Source: Gemmatimonadota bacterium
GTDB taxonomy: Bacteria > Gemmatimonadota > Gemmatimonadetes > Longimicrobiales > Gaopeijiaceae
Assembly: GCA_030428885.1 (NCBI GenBank)
Contig: JAUIEJ010000006.1
Coordinates: 343,621 to 407,620 of the forward strand
Length of the DNA: 64,000 nucleotides
Reading direction: 5' to 3'
Positions 39,641 to 48,190 of the stretch are shown in pieces. Each line of letters opens with the position of its first letter. Positions within the stretch are counted from its first letter, which is position 1. A program made the position numbers and the translations under genes. The notes below the pieces were generated by a model, which saw only the letters and a program-made list of their open reading frames with translations, had not been told where the DNA came from and did no database searches.

Positions 39641-41292
39641 GGCAGTGCGCCCAGAAGCAGGGGAACCAGAAAGGTCGACGCCACGGTGACCACGGCGATG
39701 GAGAGGAGGTTCAGCCAGAAGCCCGCCCGGACCATCTGGGACATGGAGAACAGACCCGACCCGAAGACGATGGCGTTGGGCGGCGTGGCCACGGGCAGCA
39801 TGAAGGCCATGGAGGCCGCCAGCGCCGCGGTGGCCATGAAGGGAAGCGCCGGCTCCCCGAGGCCCATGGCGGCGCCGGCCATGATGGGCATGGCCATGGT
39901 CGCGGTGGCGGTGTTGGACGTGATTTCGGTGAGGAACACGAAGAGCGCGGCGATGACGAAGAAGAGAACGAAGGGGGGGACTCCGGACAGGCCCTCCACG
40001 CCGCTGCCGATCCATGCGGCCAACCCGCTGCGGTCCATGGCCCGGGCCAGGGACAAGCCTCCCCCGAAGAGCACCAGGACCCCCCAGGGGATCCGCCGCG
40101 CCACGGGCCACTCCAGGACGAAGCGCCCCCGGCGGGGATCCAGGGGCAGGAGGAAGAGGGCCAGGGCGGCGGCCATGGCGATGGTGGAGTCCCGGATCTC
40201 GGGAATCCAGGTGGCGAGCCCGGGGATCGTGACGCTGCCCAGGACCTTGGGCTCCCGAAGCACCCACGCCACGGCCGTGATCACGAACACCGCGGCGACC
40301 AGGGACTCCCCCCGGGAGCGGGGGCCCAGTCCCGCCCGTTCCCGTCGAAGGAGATCGGCCGCATCACCCCGGAGGGCCCCCGGGGGATGGAGGACTCCCA
40401 CCAGGAGCAGCCAGGTGAGGGGAAGCATGACCAGGGCTACGGGCACCCCCACCAGCATCCAGCGTCCGAACCCCACTTCCATCCCGAGCAATTCCGTGGC
40501 CGCCCCGGCCATGACGGCGTTCGGCGGCGTGCCGATGAGGGTGGCCACACCGCCGATGGAGGCCGCGTAGGCGATGCCCAGCATGATGGACACCCCCAGG
40601 GCGTCGCCGCCGGCCTCGTCGTCGTCGTCGGCCGGCCGGGCTCCGAAGAGCCCTGCGACGGCGATGCCGATGGGCAGCATCATGGCCGTGGTGGCCGTGT
40701 TGCTGATCCACATGGACAGAAATGCCGTGGCCAGCATGAATCCCAGCACCAGGCGTCGAGGGCCCGTGCCCACCGCCGCCACGATGGCCAGGGCCACGCG
40801 TCGGTGGAGACCGTGATGCTCCATGGCCGCGGCCAGGAAGAACCCGCCCATGAAGAGGAAGATCAGATCGCTGGCGTACGGAGCGGCGGCGTCGGTCATG
40901 CTGAGGACGCCGGCCACCGGAAACGCCACCAGGGGAAGCAGGGCGGTCACGGGGATCGCCACCGCCTCGGTCATCCACCAAACCGCCATCCAGAGGGCGA
41001 TGGCGGCCGTGCGCCATCCCTCTACCGGAAGGCCGGGCGGCGGGGGCACCAGGAGCAAAACGGCGGCCGCCAGCGGGGCCGCCCACAGGCCGACCCGTCG
41101 GAGCGTGCTGGATTCGGTGGGGGCGGAGGACTCGGCCACGGCGGTCGCGTTCGGGGTGGACGGCGGCTCGGCGGGGGCGCCGGCGGGCGGAGATTGTGCC
41201 ACTCCGGGCGTCGTGGAGGCAACCGGCGGGCGAGGGGACGGGAGGAGGCCGACCCGTCGAGGTGCTGGCGCGGGAGGGATCTCCGTCGCCAT
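39637..41292 (-). CDS. DASS-family anion transporter (SLC13-like)
   Basis: A 551-residue polytopic inner-membrane protein for sodium- or proton-coupled uptake of dicarboxylates, sulfate or similar anions. About 75 residues of Pro/Ala-rich cytoplasmic leader precede at least eleven hydrophobic segments. The two SNT motifs are present as SMWISNTATTAMMLPIGIA and TEITSNTATATMAMPIMAGA, with GTPPNAVMAG and ATPPNAIVFGS as the paired hairpins; these are diagnostic of the family. An acidic loop (ADDDDEAGGD) lies mid-protein. It heads the four-gene minus-strand operon. Confidence 0.92.
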   Translation of the reverse strand: MATEIPPAPAPRRVGLLPSPRPPVASTTPGVAQSPPAGAPAEPPSTPNATAVAESSAPTESSTLRRVGLWAAPLAAAVLLLVPPPPGLPVEGWRTAAIALWMAVWWMTEAVAIPVTALLPLVAFPVAGVLSMTDAAAPYASDLIFLFMGGFFLAAAMEHHGLHRRVALAIVAAVGTGPRRLVLGFMLATAFLSMWISNTATTAMMLPIGIAVAGLFGARPADDDDEAGGDALGVSIMLGIAYAASIGGVATLIGTPPNAVMAGAATELLGMEVGFGRWMLVGVPVALVMLPLTWLLLVGVLHPPGALRGDAADLLRRERAGLGPRSRGESLVAAVFVITAVAWVLREPKVLGSVTIPGLATWIPEIRDSTIAMAAALALFLLPLDPRRGRFVLEWPVARRIPWGVLVLFGGGLSLARAMDRSGLAAWIGSGVEGLSGVPPFVLFFVIAALFVFLTEITSNTATATMAMPIMAGAAMGLGEPALPFMATAALAASMAFMLPVATPPNAIVFGSGLFSMSQMVRAGFWLNLLSIAVVTVASTFLVPLLLGALP

Positions 41293-41764
41293 GGTGCGGT
41301 ACGAGAGTCCCCCTTCGTTCAGCCGGGCGCTCCGGATGCTGCCGCTCCTTCTCCTTCTGCTCGCTCCGTCCGGCCCCCTCCCGGGGTCCGGCACCGCCGT
41401 GGGCGTGCAGCACGACGTGGTGGCTCGGGGAATCTCCGTCGCGGCGCCCCTGGTGGCGCCTCCCCGGGCCGATCGCACGCGCCGGGCCGTGGACGACGGC
41501 ACACGCCGGCTCACGCCCGACCGTTGGGCGAATTCCGGGGTCCGTCGCCGCCGGGCCCACCGCCAGTTGCGCACCAAGGTTCGGCGGTTCGGCCCGCGCA
41601 CCGTTCGCACCGACGAAGCCGACGAACGTCGCCACGCGGCTCGGGACGCGGCTCTCCGGATTCAACGGGCCACCGCCGTGGGACGCCGAGTGGCCCGGAG
41701 CAGTCGCATGGCCCGGACTCCCTCTCGCGCCGGCAACTCCGACACCCGACCTCCAGCGGCCTGA
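41291..41764 (+). CDS. Possible small exported basic protein
   Basis: A 157-codon frame whose third positions are GC-rich. It has a signal-like stretch MLPLLLLLLAPSGPLPGSGT if the inner ATG at 41336 is used, followed by an Arg/His-rich region (RRRRAHRQLRTKVRRFG, DAALRIQRATAVGRRVARSS). No domain is recognised. If the ATG at 41291 were used, its start would overlap the antisense start of the transporter (CCATGG at 41289-41294), leaving no promoter space, so the inner ATG or no gene at all is more likely. Its extent is otherwise an inference from composition. Confidence 0.4.
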   Translation: MVRYESPPSFSRALRMLPLLLLLLAPSGPLPGSGTAVGVQHDVVARGISVAAPLVAPPRADRTRRAVDDGTRRLTPDRWANSGVRRRRAHRQLRTKVRRFGPRTVRTDEADERRHAARDAALRIQRATAVGRRVARSSRMARTPSRAGNSDTRPPAA

Positions 41765-41822
41765 TCGGGCCGTTCTCCACGACACGAACCCCCGCGGCGG
41801 ACTGCCGCTGTGGGGGACGGGA

Positions 41823-41856
41823 CCATGACGATGACCACCCCGGGCCTTCGTCATGG
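41823..41856. repeat. 9-bp inverted repeat upstream of the antiporter
   Basis: CCATGACGA (41823-41831) and TCGTCATGG (41848-41856) are perfect inverted copies separated by 16 bases, 51 bases before the antiporter ATG. The arms are spaced about two helical turns centre to centre, which suits a dimeric regulator; it could also be a transcript hairpin. Confidence 0.35.
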
Positions 41857-41906
41857 GAGAACGGTCACCACCGGGACACCTCCTTCCATCTCCAAGAGGA
41901 GGCCCC

Positions 41907-43265
41907 ATGGCCGTGCGAAGACTCTTCGTTCTCGGAGCTCTGCTGCTCCTGGGACTGGGTGTGGACAGCGTAGCGGGCATTCTGCCCGAAACCGCGCCCT
42001 GGCCCGTACATCTGACGTTCCTCCTGGGACTGCTCCTCCTGGTGTCCCACGTGACCGGCGGGCTCCTGGCCGACCTGGGGCTGCCCCGGATCACCGGGTA
42101 CCTGCTGGCCGGGCTCATCATGGGGCCCAGCGGCATCGCCCTCATCACCGACACCGACGTGGCGTCGCTGGTGCTCATCGATCAGATCGCCATCGCTCTC
42201 ATCGCCTTTTCGGCGGGGGCCGAACTGAAGCTCCGGGAGGTCAAGGCCGCCGGCCGGGTCATCGCCGCCATCCTCACCTCCGAGATGGTGGCGGTGTTCG
42301 TCCTGGTGGCGGGCGTGGTGCTTCTCCTGAAACCCGTCTTCCCCCTCACCGCAGGTCGAGGATGGGGCGAGGCAGTGATCATCGCGTCGGTCTTCGGGTC
42401 CATCGCCATCGCCAACTCTCCCTCGGTGGCGGTGGCGGTGATCAACGACACCCGGTCCCGGGGACCCGTGAGTTCCACGATCCTCGGCGTCACGGTGCTC
42501 AAGGACGTGGCCGTCATCGTCCTCTTCGCCGTCATGCTCTCCCTGGCCCGGACCTTCCTGCAGGGAGCCGACGGGGGACTCGGGGTCGAGCTGGCCGAAC
42601 GCATGTGGTGGGAGATCGGGGGGTCCGTCGCCGTGGGGGCCCTCCTGGGGTGGCTGGTGTCCCTGTACCTCGGTCGGTGGAAGTCCGAGCCGATTCTGTT
42701 CGTCCTGGGCATCGCCGTCCTCATCACCGTGGTGGCCGACCGGCTCCACCTCGAGATCCTCCTGACGGCCCTCACCACGGGCTTCTTCGTGGAGAACATC
42801 GCCGAGACCGAAGCCGAACCCTTCGTCCGGGCCGTGGAGGCGAACGCGCTGCCCTTCTACGCGCTCTTCTTCTGCCTGGCCGGCGCCAGCATCCACCTGG
42901 CCGAACTGGCGGCCGTCTGGCCGCTGGTCCTGCTCCTGGTGGCGGTGCGGGGTGTGGCGATCTGGGGGGGCACCCGGGCGGGAGCGCGCCTGGGCGGCGC
43001 CTCGGAGGCCGTTCGACGCCACGCCTGGACGGGATTCGTGTCCCAGGCCGGGGTGACGTTGGGCATGGTGACCATCGCCGCCGAAGCGTTCCCCCAGTGG
43101 GGCGCCGAGATGAAGACTCTCTTCGTGGCCATGGTGGCGATCCACGAACTGGGCGGACCGGTCCTGCTCCAACGGGGTCTCACCGCCGCCGGCGAGGCCG
43201 GAGCCCGCGACGCCCCGCCGGCGCCCGCGCCGGAGCGGGAGCGGCCCCCTGTCGCCGCAGGGTGA
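41907..43265 (+). CDS. Cation:proton antiporter (CPA2-like)
   Basis: A 452-residue inner-membrane protein with about twelve hydrophobic segments. Conserved elements include GLPRITGYLLAGLIMGPSGI (the glycine-rich entry), QIAIALIAFSAGAELKLREV, VFGSIAIANSPSVAVAVIND (unwound helix region) and LEILLTALTTGFFVEN. It exchanges Na+ or K+ for H+ and may also be regulated by nucleotides; no RCK domain is attached and the C-terminus is a short Pro/Arg tail. ATG 41907 is preferred because AGGAGG lies five bases upstream; a frame 18 codons longer has no such site. Confidence 0.92.
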   Translation: MAVRRLFVLGALLLLGLGVDSVAGILPETAPWPVHLTFLLGLLLLVSHVTGGLLADLGLPRITGYLLAGLIMGPSGIALITDTDVASLVLIDQIAIALIAFSAGAELKLREVKAAGRVIAAILTSEMVAVFVLVAGVVLLLKPVFPLTAGRGWGEAVIIASVFGSIAIANSPSVAVAVINDTRSRGPVSSTILGVTVLKDVAVIVLFAVMLSLARTFLQGADGGLGVELAERMWWEIGGSVAVGALLGWLVSLYLGRWKSEPILFVLGIAVLITVVADRLHLEILLTALTTGFFVENIAETEAEPFVRAVEANALPFYALFFCLAGASIHLAELAAVWPLVLLLVAVRGVAIWGGTRAGARLGGASEAVRRHAWTGFVSQAGVTLGMVTIAAEAFPQWGAEMKTLFVAMVAIHELGGPVLLQRGLTAAGEAGARDAPPAPAPERERPPVAAG

Positions 43266-43297
43266 GCATCGGGCATCTTCAGGGACAGGAGACCACC

Positions 43298-43801
43298 ATG
43301 CAGACACAGACACCGCGATACGCGGAGTTCACGCCCCTGGCGCCGTGGGCCCGGATCCTCACCTGGGGGGCCGTGGCGGCGGGGTTGTACGCCGTCCTGA
43401 CCCGTCCTCCCGACGCCGGGCCGGTGGCCAGTGTGGTGGCGGCGGCGATCCTGGCCATGGGCGTCCTGGTGGAAGCGGTCTTCGGAGGTCTCAAGGTCGA
43501 GGTCTTCGCCGACCATCTCCGGGTCTCCCTGGGACGGGTCGGGTGGATCCGGAAGAGCATCGCCTATGACTCCATCGAGGGCCTCGAGCCCGTGACCTAT
43601 CGGCCGCTCCGGGAATTCGGGGGGTGGGGTGTGCGAGGGTTCGGCGAGAAGCAGGCCTGGACCGCCCAGGGCAACCGGGCCCTGGTGCTCCATCGGTCCG
43701 ACGGATCCCAGATCTACGTGGGTGCCGACGAGCCCGAGCGTCTGGCCGAGCGCATCCGGGCATCGTCGAAGCGGCGGTGGGACCCGGTGGGGGCCTCGTG
43801 A
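43298..43801 (+). CDS. Membrane-anchored PH-like domain protein
   Basis: A 167-residue protein. Two hydrophobic segments lie at about 18-35 and 45-63 (WARILTWGAVAAGLYAVL, ASVVAAAILAMGVLVEAVFG). They are followed by a bacterial PH-like beta domain: LKVEVFADHLRVSLGRVGWI, KSIAYDSIEGLEPVTYRPLR, GVRGFGEKQAWTAQGNRALV and DGSQIYVGADEPERLAERIR. Such proteins sit in the membrane with the beta domain facing the cytoplasm; the function is not established. Its TGA overlaps the peroxiredoxin ATG (TGATG). It follows the antiporter after 32 bases on the same strand. Confidence 0.75.
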   Translation: MQTQTPRYAEFTPLAPWARILTWGAVAAGLYAVLTRPPDAGPVASVVAAAILAMGVLVEAVFGGLKVEVFADHLRVSLGRVGWIRKSIAYDSIEGLEPVTYRPLREFGGWGVRGFGEKQAWTAQGNRALVLHRSDGSQIYVGADEPERLAERIRASSKRRWDPVGAS

Positions 43802-44274
43802 TGCCGGGGGTGGGCGACGAAGCGCCCGACTTCGAACTCACCTGGCGCGTGGGGGAGCCGCCCATCCGCCGGTCCGACTATCAGGGCGGCGAGCCCCTGG
43901 TCCTCTTCTTCTTTCCGCTGGCGTTCTCGCCGGTCTGCACCGACGAGATGTGCGCCCTGGCGCCGGACGGCGGGGCGTGGGATTCCCTCGATGCCCGGGT
44001 TCTGGGGGTGAGCGTCGATTCCCCGTGGGTCAACGTGCGATTCGCCGCCGAAACGGGGGTGGCGTTCCCCCTGCTGTCGGACTTCAACACCGACGTCGCC
44101 CGGGCGTACGGGGTGTGCAACGACGACTACTTCGGCATGCGCGGGGTCGCCGATCGAGCGGCGTTCGTGGTGGCCGGCGACGGCACGGTGGCCTGGCGGT
44201 GGCACACCCCCGACGATTCGGTGATGCCTCCCTTCGACGAGATCCGGGAGGTGGTGGCGGGACTCCGGGGCTGA
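43801..44274 (+). CDS. Peroxiredoxin (AhpC/TSA family)
   Basis: A 157-residue thiol peroxidase. PDFELTWRVGEPPIRRSDYQ opens the thioredoxin fold; the peroxidatic cysteine is in FFPLAFSPVCTDEMCALAPD, with threonine-preceded TxxC replaced by the SPVC form seen in AhpE and PrxQ-like groups. An adjacent cysteine (EMC) could resolve it. VLGVSVDSPWVNVRFAAETG and FPLLSDFNTDVARAYGV are conserved. It detoxifies H2O2 or alkyl peroxides in the cytoplasm. Its stop lies in a hairpin shared with the convergent thiolase. Confidence 0.92.
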   Translation: MPGVGDEAPDFELTWRVGEPPIRRSDYQGGEPLVLFFFPLAFSPVCTDEMCALAPDGGAWDSLDARVLGVSVDSPWVNVRFAAETGVAFPLLSDFNTDVARAYGVCNDDYFGMRGVADRAAFVVAGDGTVAWRWHTPDDSVMPPFDEIREVVAGLRG

Positions 44275-44290
44275 CCCGTCCGCGGGTCAG
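44271..44290. terminator. Stop-embedding hairpin between peroxiredoxin and thiolase
   Basis: CTGACCCG-TCCG-CGGGTCAG is a perfect 8-bp stem with a TCCG loop. The left arm has the peroxiredoxin TGA, the right arm the thiolase TGA on the other strand. There is no T-tract. Confidence 0.45.
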
Positions 44291-45561
44291 ATCCGCTCCA
44301 GCACCATGGCGAAGCCCAGGCCACCGGCGGCGCAGACGGTGAGGAGTCCCAGCTCCACGTCGCGACGGGCCATTTCGTTGAGGAGCGTCATGGTGATCCG
44401 GCCGCCCGTGGCGCCGAAGGGGTGCCCCAGGGCGATGGAGCCGCCCATGACGTTGATCCGCTCCACGTCGGGGTGCCCCACCTTCGCCGACCTCCCGAGA
44501 CGCTCCCGGGCGATCCGGTCGCTGTCGAGCCACTGGAGATTCGAGAGGACCTGGGCGGCGAACGCCTCGTGCATCTCCATGAGGCCGATGTCGGCCATGG
44601 TCACCCCGGCGCGATCCAGGGCCACCGGCGCCGCCAGCACGGGTCCCTGTAGCAATTGATCCCCGGGGTCGAGGGCCGCCACGGCGTAGCTCCGGATCCG
44701 TCCCAGGATCGGCAGGCCGTCGCTTCGTGCCCGGTCCTCGCTCATGAGCAGAACGGCCGACGCGCCGTCGGTGAGGGGGGAGGCGTTCCCCGCCGTGACC
44801 GTGCCGTAGCGGCGATCGAAGACCGGCTTGAGGCCGGCGAGTTTTTCGGCCGACGTGTCCGTCCGGATCCCGTTGTCCCGCTCCACGACCTGCTCGAAGC
44901 GGGGCGGTACGTAGACCCGGGCGATCTCGGCGGTGAGGCGGCCGTCTTCGGTGCCCTCGGCGGCCTTCCGATGGGATCGGAGCGCCCAGGCGTCCTGCTC
45001 GGCCCGCCCGATGCCGTTCTCCTTGGCCATGCGCTCGGCCGATTCGCCCATGGTCTCGCCCGTGGTGGGTTCGGCGATCTGGGGCTGCTTGGGAAGCAGG
45101 TCCTTCGGTCGCACCCGGGCGATGGTCTTCACCCGGTCGCCCACCGACTTCGCCTTCGCCGCCTGGACCAGCGTCTCCGACAGGCGGTCGGACACCAGAA
45201 TCGGAATGTGGGACAGCGACTCCGCCCCGCCGGCCACCACCACCTCGGCGTGGCCCACCTCGATGAGGTTGGCGGCGTCGGCGATGGCCTGGTTGGCCGT
45301 GGCGCAGGCCCGGGACACGGTGGTGGCGGGCACGGACTTCGGCAGGGTGGCCAGCCCCACCTCCCGGGCGATGTTGGGGGCATGAGGGTCGTGGACCACG
45401 GTGCCGAACACGAGCTGGTCCACGGCCTCGCCCGGCACCCCCGACCGGTCCATGAGCTCCCGTACGGCCATCTCGCCCAGATCGATGGCGGACAGATCCT
45501 TGAAGACGGTTCCGGCCCGGGCGAACGGGGTCCGGACCCCGGCCACGATCACGGCACGCAT
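44287..45561 (-). CDS. Acetyl-CoA acyltransferase (thiolase, FadI/FadA-like)
   Basis: A 424-residue enzyme of fatty-acid beta-oxidation that cleaves 3-ketoacyl-CoA with CoA. The nucleophilic cysteine is in VSRACATANQAIADAANLIE (about residue 92), the active-site histidine in ALGHPFGATGGRI, and the second cysteine in TVCAAGGLGFAMVLE at the C-terminus; EMHEAFAAQVLSNLQWL is also conserved. The length fits FadI-type enzymes of about 425-435 residues. ATG 45561 has AGGAG five bases upstream. No fadJ or fadB partner is present in the window. Confidence 0.93.
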   Translation of the reverse strand: MRAVIVAGVRTPFARAGTVFKDLSAIDLGEMAVRELMDRSGVPGEAVDQLVFGTVVHDPHAPNIAREVGLATLPKSVPATTVSRACATANQAIADAANLIEVGHAEVVVAGGAESLSHIPILVSDRLSETLVQAAKAKSVGDRVKTIARVRPKDLLPKQPQIAEPTTGETMGESAERMAKENGIGRAEQDAWALRSHRKAAEGTEDGRLTAEIARVYVPPRFEQVVERDNGIRTDTSAEKLAGLKPVFDRRYGTVTAGNASPLTDGASAVLLMSEDRARSDGLPILGRIRSYAVAALDPGDQLLQGPVLAAPVALDRAGVTMADIGLMEMHEAFAAQVLSNLQWLDSDRIARERLGRSAKVGHPDVERINVMGGSIALGHPFGATGGRITMTLLNEMARRDVELGLLTVCAAGGLGFAMVLERI

Positions 45562-45695
45562 GGCGACTCCTGAACGATGCACTGGAATGTGTCGAGCCTA
45601 CCCCCGGGAGCGGTGGTCGGTCCGGCCCCCGCCCCGGCGTCTGGAAACGGTCTCCACCGTAGACCGCCGACCTTCGAGTCTCTAACGTTCCGAAT

Positions 45696-46901
45696 ATGCC
45701 CACCGATCGCGTAGACATCACCCTCCAGCCGGCGGGTGAAGACGATATTCCGGCCATGGCCTCGCTCTGGGCCGAGGCGTTTCCCGAGAAGCCCGCCGAG
45801 CGGCGTGACCGGGAGCTCCGGGAAGGCCTGACCTTCGGCGACCTCAGCGACTGCTGGGTCGTGGAGGTGGACGGTCGCCTCGCCGGAGCCCTCCGCACCT
45901 ACCGCCTCACCACCCATCTCTGGGGGCGGGAGCTCCCCACCATGGGGCTGGCGGGGGTCGCCGTGGCGCCCGACTTCCGGCGTCGGGGCATCGGACGCCG
46001 CATGTGTGTGGAGGCGCTGCGCATCGCCCAGTACCGGGGCGACGTGCTCTCGGCGCTCTACCCGTTTCGGACCTCGTTCTATCGGGAGCTGGGGTACGTG
46101 CTGGCCGGGGAGCTCCACCGCTATCGCTTCCGTCCCGTGGAGCTGGCCATGTATCCCGGGTGGGACCGGGTGGTGCGGGCCCCCGACACGGGGGTCGCCG
46201 AGGCGACGGAGATCTATGCCCGCGTGGCGGCCCGGGCCAACGGCCTGATCCGCCGCACCGAGCGCATGTGGGGCTTCTGCGGTCGCCAGGACACCCACCT
46301 CTACCTGCACCGCGACACCCGGGGTCGGGCCTCGGGTTACATCGTGGTGCGGGGGCGGGGGGGAACCCCGGAGCGGTCGCGCCTGCGCGTGCTCGAACTC
46401 GTGGCCGAGGACCGGGAGGCGTATCTGGGACTCCTGGGCTGGCTTTCGGTGCAGCGCGATCAGTGGGGGCGGATCACCTACGACGCCCTTCCCGGCGAGA
46501 ACTTCCATCGGCGGCTCGCCCATCCCCGCACCGAATCGTCGTCCATGACCCGGGGCCTCTGGTTCCACTCCGCCGCCATTCTCCGGGGACCCATGTTCCG
46601 CATCATCGATCTGGAAGCGGTGCTGGGCGACGGCGACGGAGGGGATCCGCCCTGCGGCGCCGCCGACGGGTGGGGGGACCCCATGCAGGTCCGGGACCCC
46701 CAGCTTCCGGGCAACCAGGGGCGCTGGGAGGGGGGACGACGCACCGACCCGGCCCTCTCTCCCGCCACCAACGGCGTCCGGTCCATCGGCGAGGTCACGT
46801 CACTCCTGCTGGAGGGGCGTCTTCCCGGGCAGATCACCCCGCCCGACGGCTGGAAGCCGAACCTCGGGCTCCGGGATCTTCGACTCCTGGACGAGTTCTG
46901 A
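45696..46901 (+). CDS. Eis-like GNAT acetyltransferase
   Basis: A 401-residue protein. The first GNAT unit has LAGVAVAPDFRRRGIGRRMC (the acetyl-CoA R/Q-x-x-G-x-G/A loop) and ALYPFRTSFYRELGY, the signature of the Eis family of aminoglycoside/lysine acetyltransferases, which consists of two GNAT-like domains and a sterol-carrier-like C-terminal domain. The second domain covers about 165-285, and the SCP-like part begins near FRIIDLEAVLGDGD (about 300). It is cytoplasmic. Its TGA shares the A of the next gene's ATG (TGATG), so they are coupled. The acceptor substrate is unknown. Confidence 0.88.
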   Translation: MPTDRVDITLQPAGEDDIPAMASLWAEAFPEKPAERRDRELREGLTFGDLSDCWVVEVDGRLAGALRTYRLTTHLWGRELPTMGLAGVAVAPDFRRRGIGRRMCVEALRIAQYRGDVLSALYPFRTSFYRELGYVLAGELHRYRFRPVELAMYPGWDRVVRAPDTGVAEATEIYARVAARANGLIRRTERMWGFCGRQDTHLYLHRDTRGRASGYIVVRGRGGTPERSRLRVLELVAEDREAYLGLLGWLSVQRDQWGRITYDALPGENFHRRLAHPRTESSSMTRGLWFHSAAILRGPMFRIIDLEAVLGDGDGGDPPCGAADGWGDPMQVRDPQLPGNQGRWEGGRRTDPALSPATNGVRSIGEVTSLLLEGRLPGQITPPDGWKPNLGLRDLRLLDEF

Positions 46902-48169
46902 TGCCCGGTTCCCGTCCCGGCCGGGCGGTCACCTTCGACGTGTCGGTGCCCCGGTTCCTCCTGGCGAAGTCGGTGGGGCGGGTCAGCGACGCGGTCCTCT
47001 ACGGCGGCCTCAGCGGGGTGTCGCTGGTGGACCAGGAGCCCCCCGCCCTCCCCGGGCCCGATTGGGTGCGCCTGGACGTGGTTTACGGGGGGATCTGCGG
47101 GACGGACATCGGCAATCTCACCTACTCGGCCAGTCCGGCCATGGAACCGTTCGGATCGTTCCCGGCGGTGCTGGGGCACGAGATCCTCGGGCGGGTGGCC
47201 GAGGTCGGGGCCGATGTGTCGGAAGTCGAAGTCGGACAACGAGTCACGGTTGATCCGTTCATTCACTGTCGGGTGCGTGGATGGGCGGAATCGGCGTGGT
47301 GCGGGTCGTGCCGGAGCGGCCTCCACGCCACCTGCGAGAAGGCCGGTGAAGAGGGGCCCCTGACCGTGGGTGGACACCCGTTCGCGGCCGGCACCATCCA
47401 GGGCTACCATCGCTCCCTTCCGGGAGGGTGGAGCACCCAGGTCGTGGCGCACCGCTCCCAGCTCTTCCCCGTCTCGTCGGGGTTGGACGATCGGGCCGCG
47501 GCCCTCATGGAGCCGTTGGCCATCGGAATGCACGCCGTGCTGAACACCCCGGAGCCCGATCCCGGGGCACCGGTGCTGGTCCTGGGGAGCGGCCCCATCG
47601 CCCTGGGGACGATCTGGGCGCTTCGGGCCACGGGCTTTCAGGGCGAGATCATCGGGCAGATCAAACGGGATCACGAGGCCGAGATGGCTCGTTCGCTGGG
47701 GGCGAGTTCCATCGTGCGTCCCGGGGACCAGGCCCGGGAAGCCATGGTGGACACCGGCGCCTCGGCCTACATGCCTCTGGTGGGTGACGAGGTCTGGGCC
47801 GGTGGAGGATTTCCCCTGATCTTCGACTGCGTCGGAAGCAAGGCCACCCTGAGCCAGGCCCTCCGGTTCGCGTCGCCCCGGGGGCGCATCGTCATGTTGG
47901 GGTGTGCGGCCGAGATTCCCAAGCTCGACCTCACCTTTCTGTGGGCCCGGGAACTCCAGGTGAAGGGTTTCACCGGGTACGGCACGGAGCGGTTCCGGGG
48001 CGAGACCCGACACACCTTCGACATCACCCACGACCTGCTGCTCGAGTCCCAGGCGCCCGTGGACCGCATGGTCACCCACGTGTTTCCCCTGGCCGAGATT
48101 CGCCAGGCCCTCGCCGTCGCGGGCAACCGCCGGAAGTGGAACTCGGTGAAGGTGCTGCTGGAGCCTTAG
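46901..48169 (+). CDS. Zinc-dependent medium-chain dehydrogenase
   Basis: A 422-residue enzyme. The catalytic zinc ligands are in GGICGTDIGNL and AVLGHEILGRVAEVGADVSE; the structural zinc loop is CGSCRSGLHATCEKAGE. The coenzyme fold has VLVLGSGPIALGTIWALRAT, then FDCVGSKATLSQALRFASPR and GRIVMLGCAAEIP. Length is above that of typical alcohol dehydrogenases (about 350), because of an N-terminal extension and an extra loop around 115-170. Substrate (alcohol, sorbitol or threonine type) is not determined. It converges on the ATP-citrate-lyase-like large subunit. Confidence 0.9.
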   Translation: MPGSRPGRAVTFDVSVPRFLLAKSVGRVSDAVLYGGLSGVSLVDQEPPALPGPDWVRLDVVYGGICGTDIGNLTYSASPAMEPFGSFPAVLGHEILGRVAEVGADVSEVEVGQRVTVDPFIHCRVRGWAESAWCGSCRSGLHATCEKAGEEGPLTVGGHPFAAGTIQGYHRSLPGGWSTQVVAHRSQLFPVSSGLDDRAAALMEPLAIGMHAVLNTPEPDPGAPVLVLGSGPIALGTIWALRATGFQGEIIGQIKRDHEAEMARSLGASSIVRPGDQAREAMVDTGASAYMPLVGDEVWAGGGFPLIFDCVGSKATLSQALRFASPRGRIVMLGCAAEIPKLDLTFLWARELQVKGFTGYGTERFRGETRHTFDITHDLLLESQAPVDRMVTHVFPLAEIRQALAVAGNRRKWNSVKVLLEP

Positions 48170-48190
48170 GAGGGGTGTTCCGGGCCGACC

